DNA from: Candolleomyces eurysporus
Taxonomy: Eukaryota > Basidiomycota > Agaricomycetes > Agaricales > Psathyrellaceae
DNA length: 18,940 bases
Direction: 5' to 3'
NCBI GenBank assembly: GCA_027579435.1
Contig: JANBPK010001371.1
Coordinates: 1 to 18,940 of the forward strand
Shown here: piece after piece, positions 18,589 through 18,940 of the stretch
Numbering within the stretch: position 1 is the first letter of the stretch
Layout: each line of letters begins with the position of its first letter
Position numbers and translations under genes: made by a program
Notes under the pieces: generated by a model
What the model saw: only the letters and a program-made list of their open reading frames with translations
Database searches by the model: none
Told to the model about the DNA's origin: nothing

Positions 18589-18940
18589 CAAAATTACGAC
18601 GTTGACTGTATCAGCAATCAGCCTTGTGAACAAATATATGAACCAAACACACCTACCTCCTCACCCATTGCAGAATTCGACTGTCTGCTCCTGCTCTTCT
18701 CCCCCAACGCTGGACGTACGCCTGCGTATGATCCAGGTTCCTTCCTTGTTGGCCACACGACTCAAGCAAGGCGTGCAAATGTTCATGTGTTTTGGAGCGT
18801 CGATGTCCGAGAGAAGTTCTTGTGTTCATTTGTCAAATGACCAAGTGGCGAGAGTGGCCATTTGCAAAGGGAAGACGTCAAGAAGAATGCTGGCTCTGCG
18901 CACGTCCCAGGGCTCGATTAGGTGCCGAAGAGTCACACAT
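18566..18940 (-). pseudogene. 3' part of unrecognised gene with in-frame TGA (runs off edge)
   Basis: On the minus strand a frame enters from the right edge and reads RHLIEPWDVRRASILLDVFP and MATLATWSFDK, meets a TGA at 18826-18828, and continues in the same frame as TQELLSDIDAPKHMNICTPC and SRVANKEGTWIIRRRTSSVG. It then splices at a 59-nt intron (18606-18664, GTGAGG donor, CTGAT branch point, ACAG acceptor) to a last exon ending RRNFARRSGSV. Sequence on both sides of the TGA looks equally coding. A CxxC pair (CTPC) hints at a metal-binding site, but no second pair is obvious. Either the gene is inactivated, the base is a sequencing error, or translation restarts at the ATG at 18784-18786. 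The family is not recognised. Confidence 0.45.

Noticed and set aside
1..18940. CRISPR arrays, bacterial operons, intact transposons, terminal repeats
   Set aside because: I looked for regularly spaced repeats, transposase or reverse-transcriptase motifs and paired terminal repeats and saw none; the gene structure is fungal.

Overview
The window looks like nuclear DNA of a filamentous basidiomycete, most likely an Agaricomycete mushroom. The evidence is short GT-AG introns (about 46-90 nt), very intron-dense genes (12 exons in the trehalase gene, 17 in the APC2 gene), CTGAC/CTAAT-like branch points, and a protein of the DUF6535 type, which is known almost only from mushroom-forming fungi. There are no bacterial-style operons, no CRISPR array and no intact transposon. 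Single undetermined bases occur at 1804 and 5800.

Layout. 1-575 (+) holds the 3' end of an unrecognised gene with a frame break near its left end. 690-765 (-) is a tRNA-Glu(CTC)-like gene with a normal 3' half, an irregular 5' half and a T5 Pol III stop. 766-3070 has no convincing gene, only broken reading frames. 3125-6062 (+) is a secreted, probably GPI-anchored GH37 trehalase whose complete reading frame can be rebuilt across 11 introns. Tail to tail with it, 6451-9900 (-) is APC2, the cullin-like subunit of the anaphase-promoting complex. 10024-11423 (+) holds two tentative small genes. 11726-12410 (-) is a three-exon small secreted cysteine-rich protein with a cystine-knot-like C-terminus. 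13434-13777 (-) is a tentative two-exon gene. 14755-17239 (+) is a four-exon DUF6535 membrane protein. 17682-18588 has weak coding signals. 18566-18940 (-) is the 3' end of an unrecognised gene that carries an in-frame TGA and runs off the right edge.

The well-supported genes do not form a pathway. Trehalase hydrolyses trehalose outside the cell or at the cell surface. APC2 works in the nuclear and cytoplasmic cell-cycle ubiquitin ligase. The DUF6535 protein and the cysteine-rich secreted protein belong to the poorly characterised, lineage-restricted part of mushroom genomes. The best candidates for something undescribed are the cysteine-rich secreted protein, with possible Kex2-type processing and a knottin-like end, and the orphan DUF6535 protein with its long cytosolic domain. 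I see no clear new multi-gene system.
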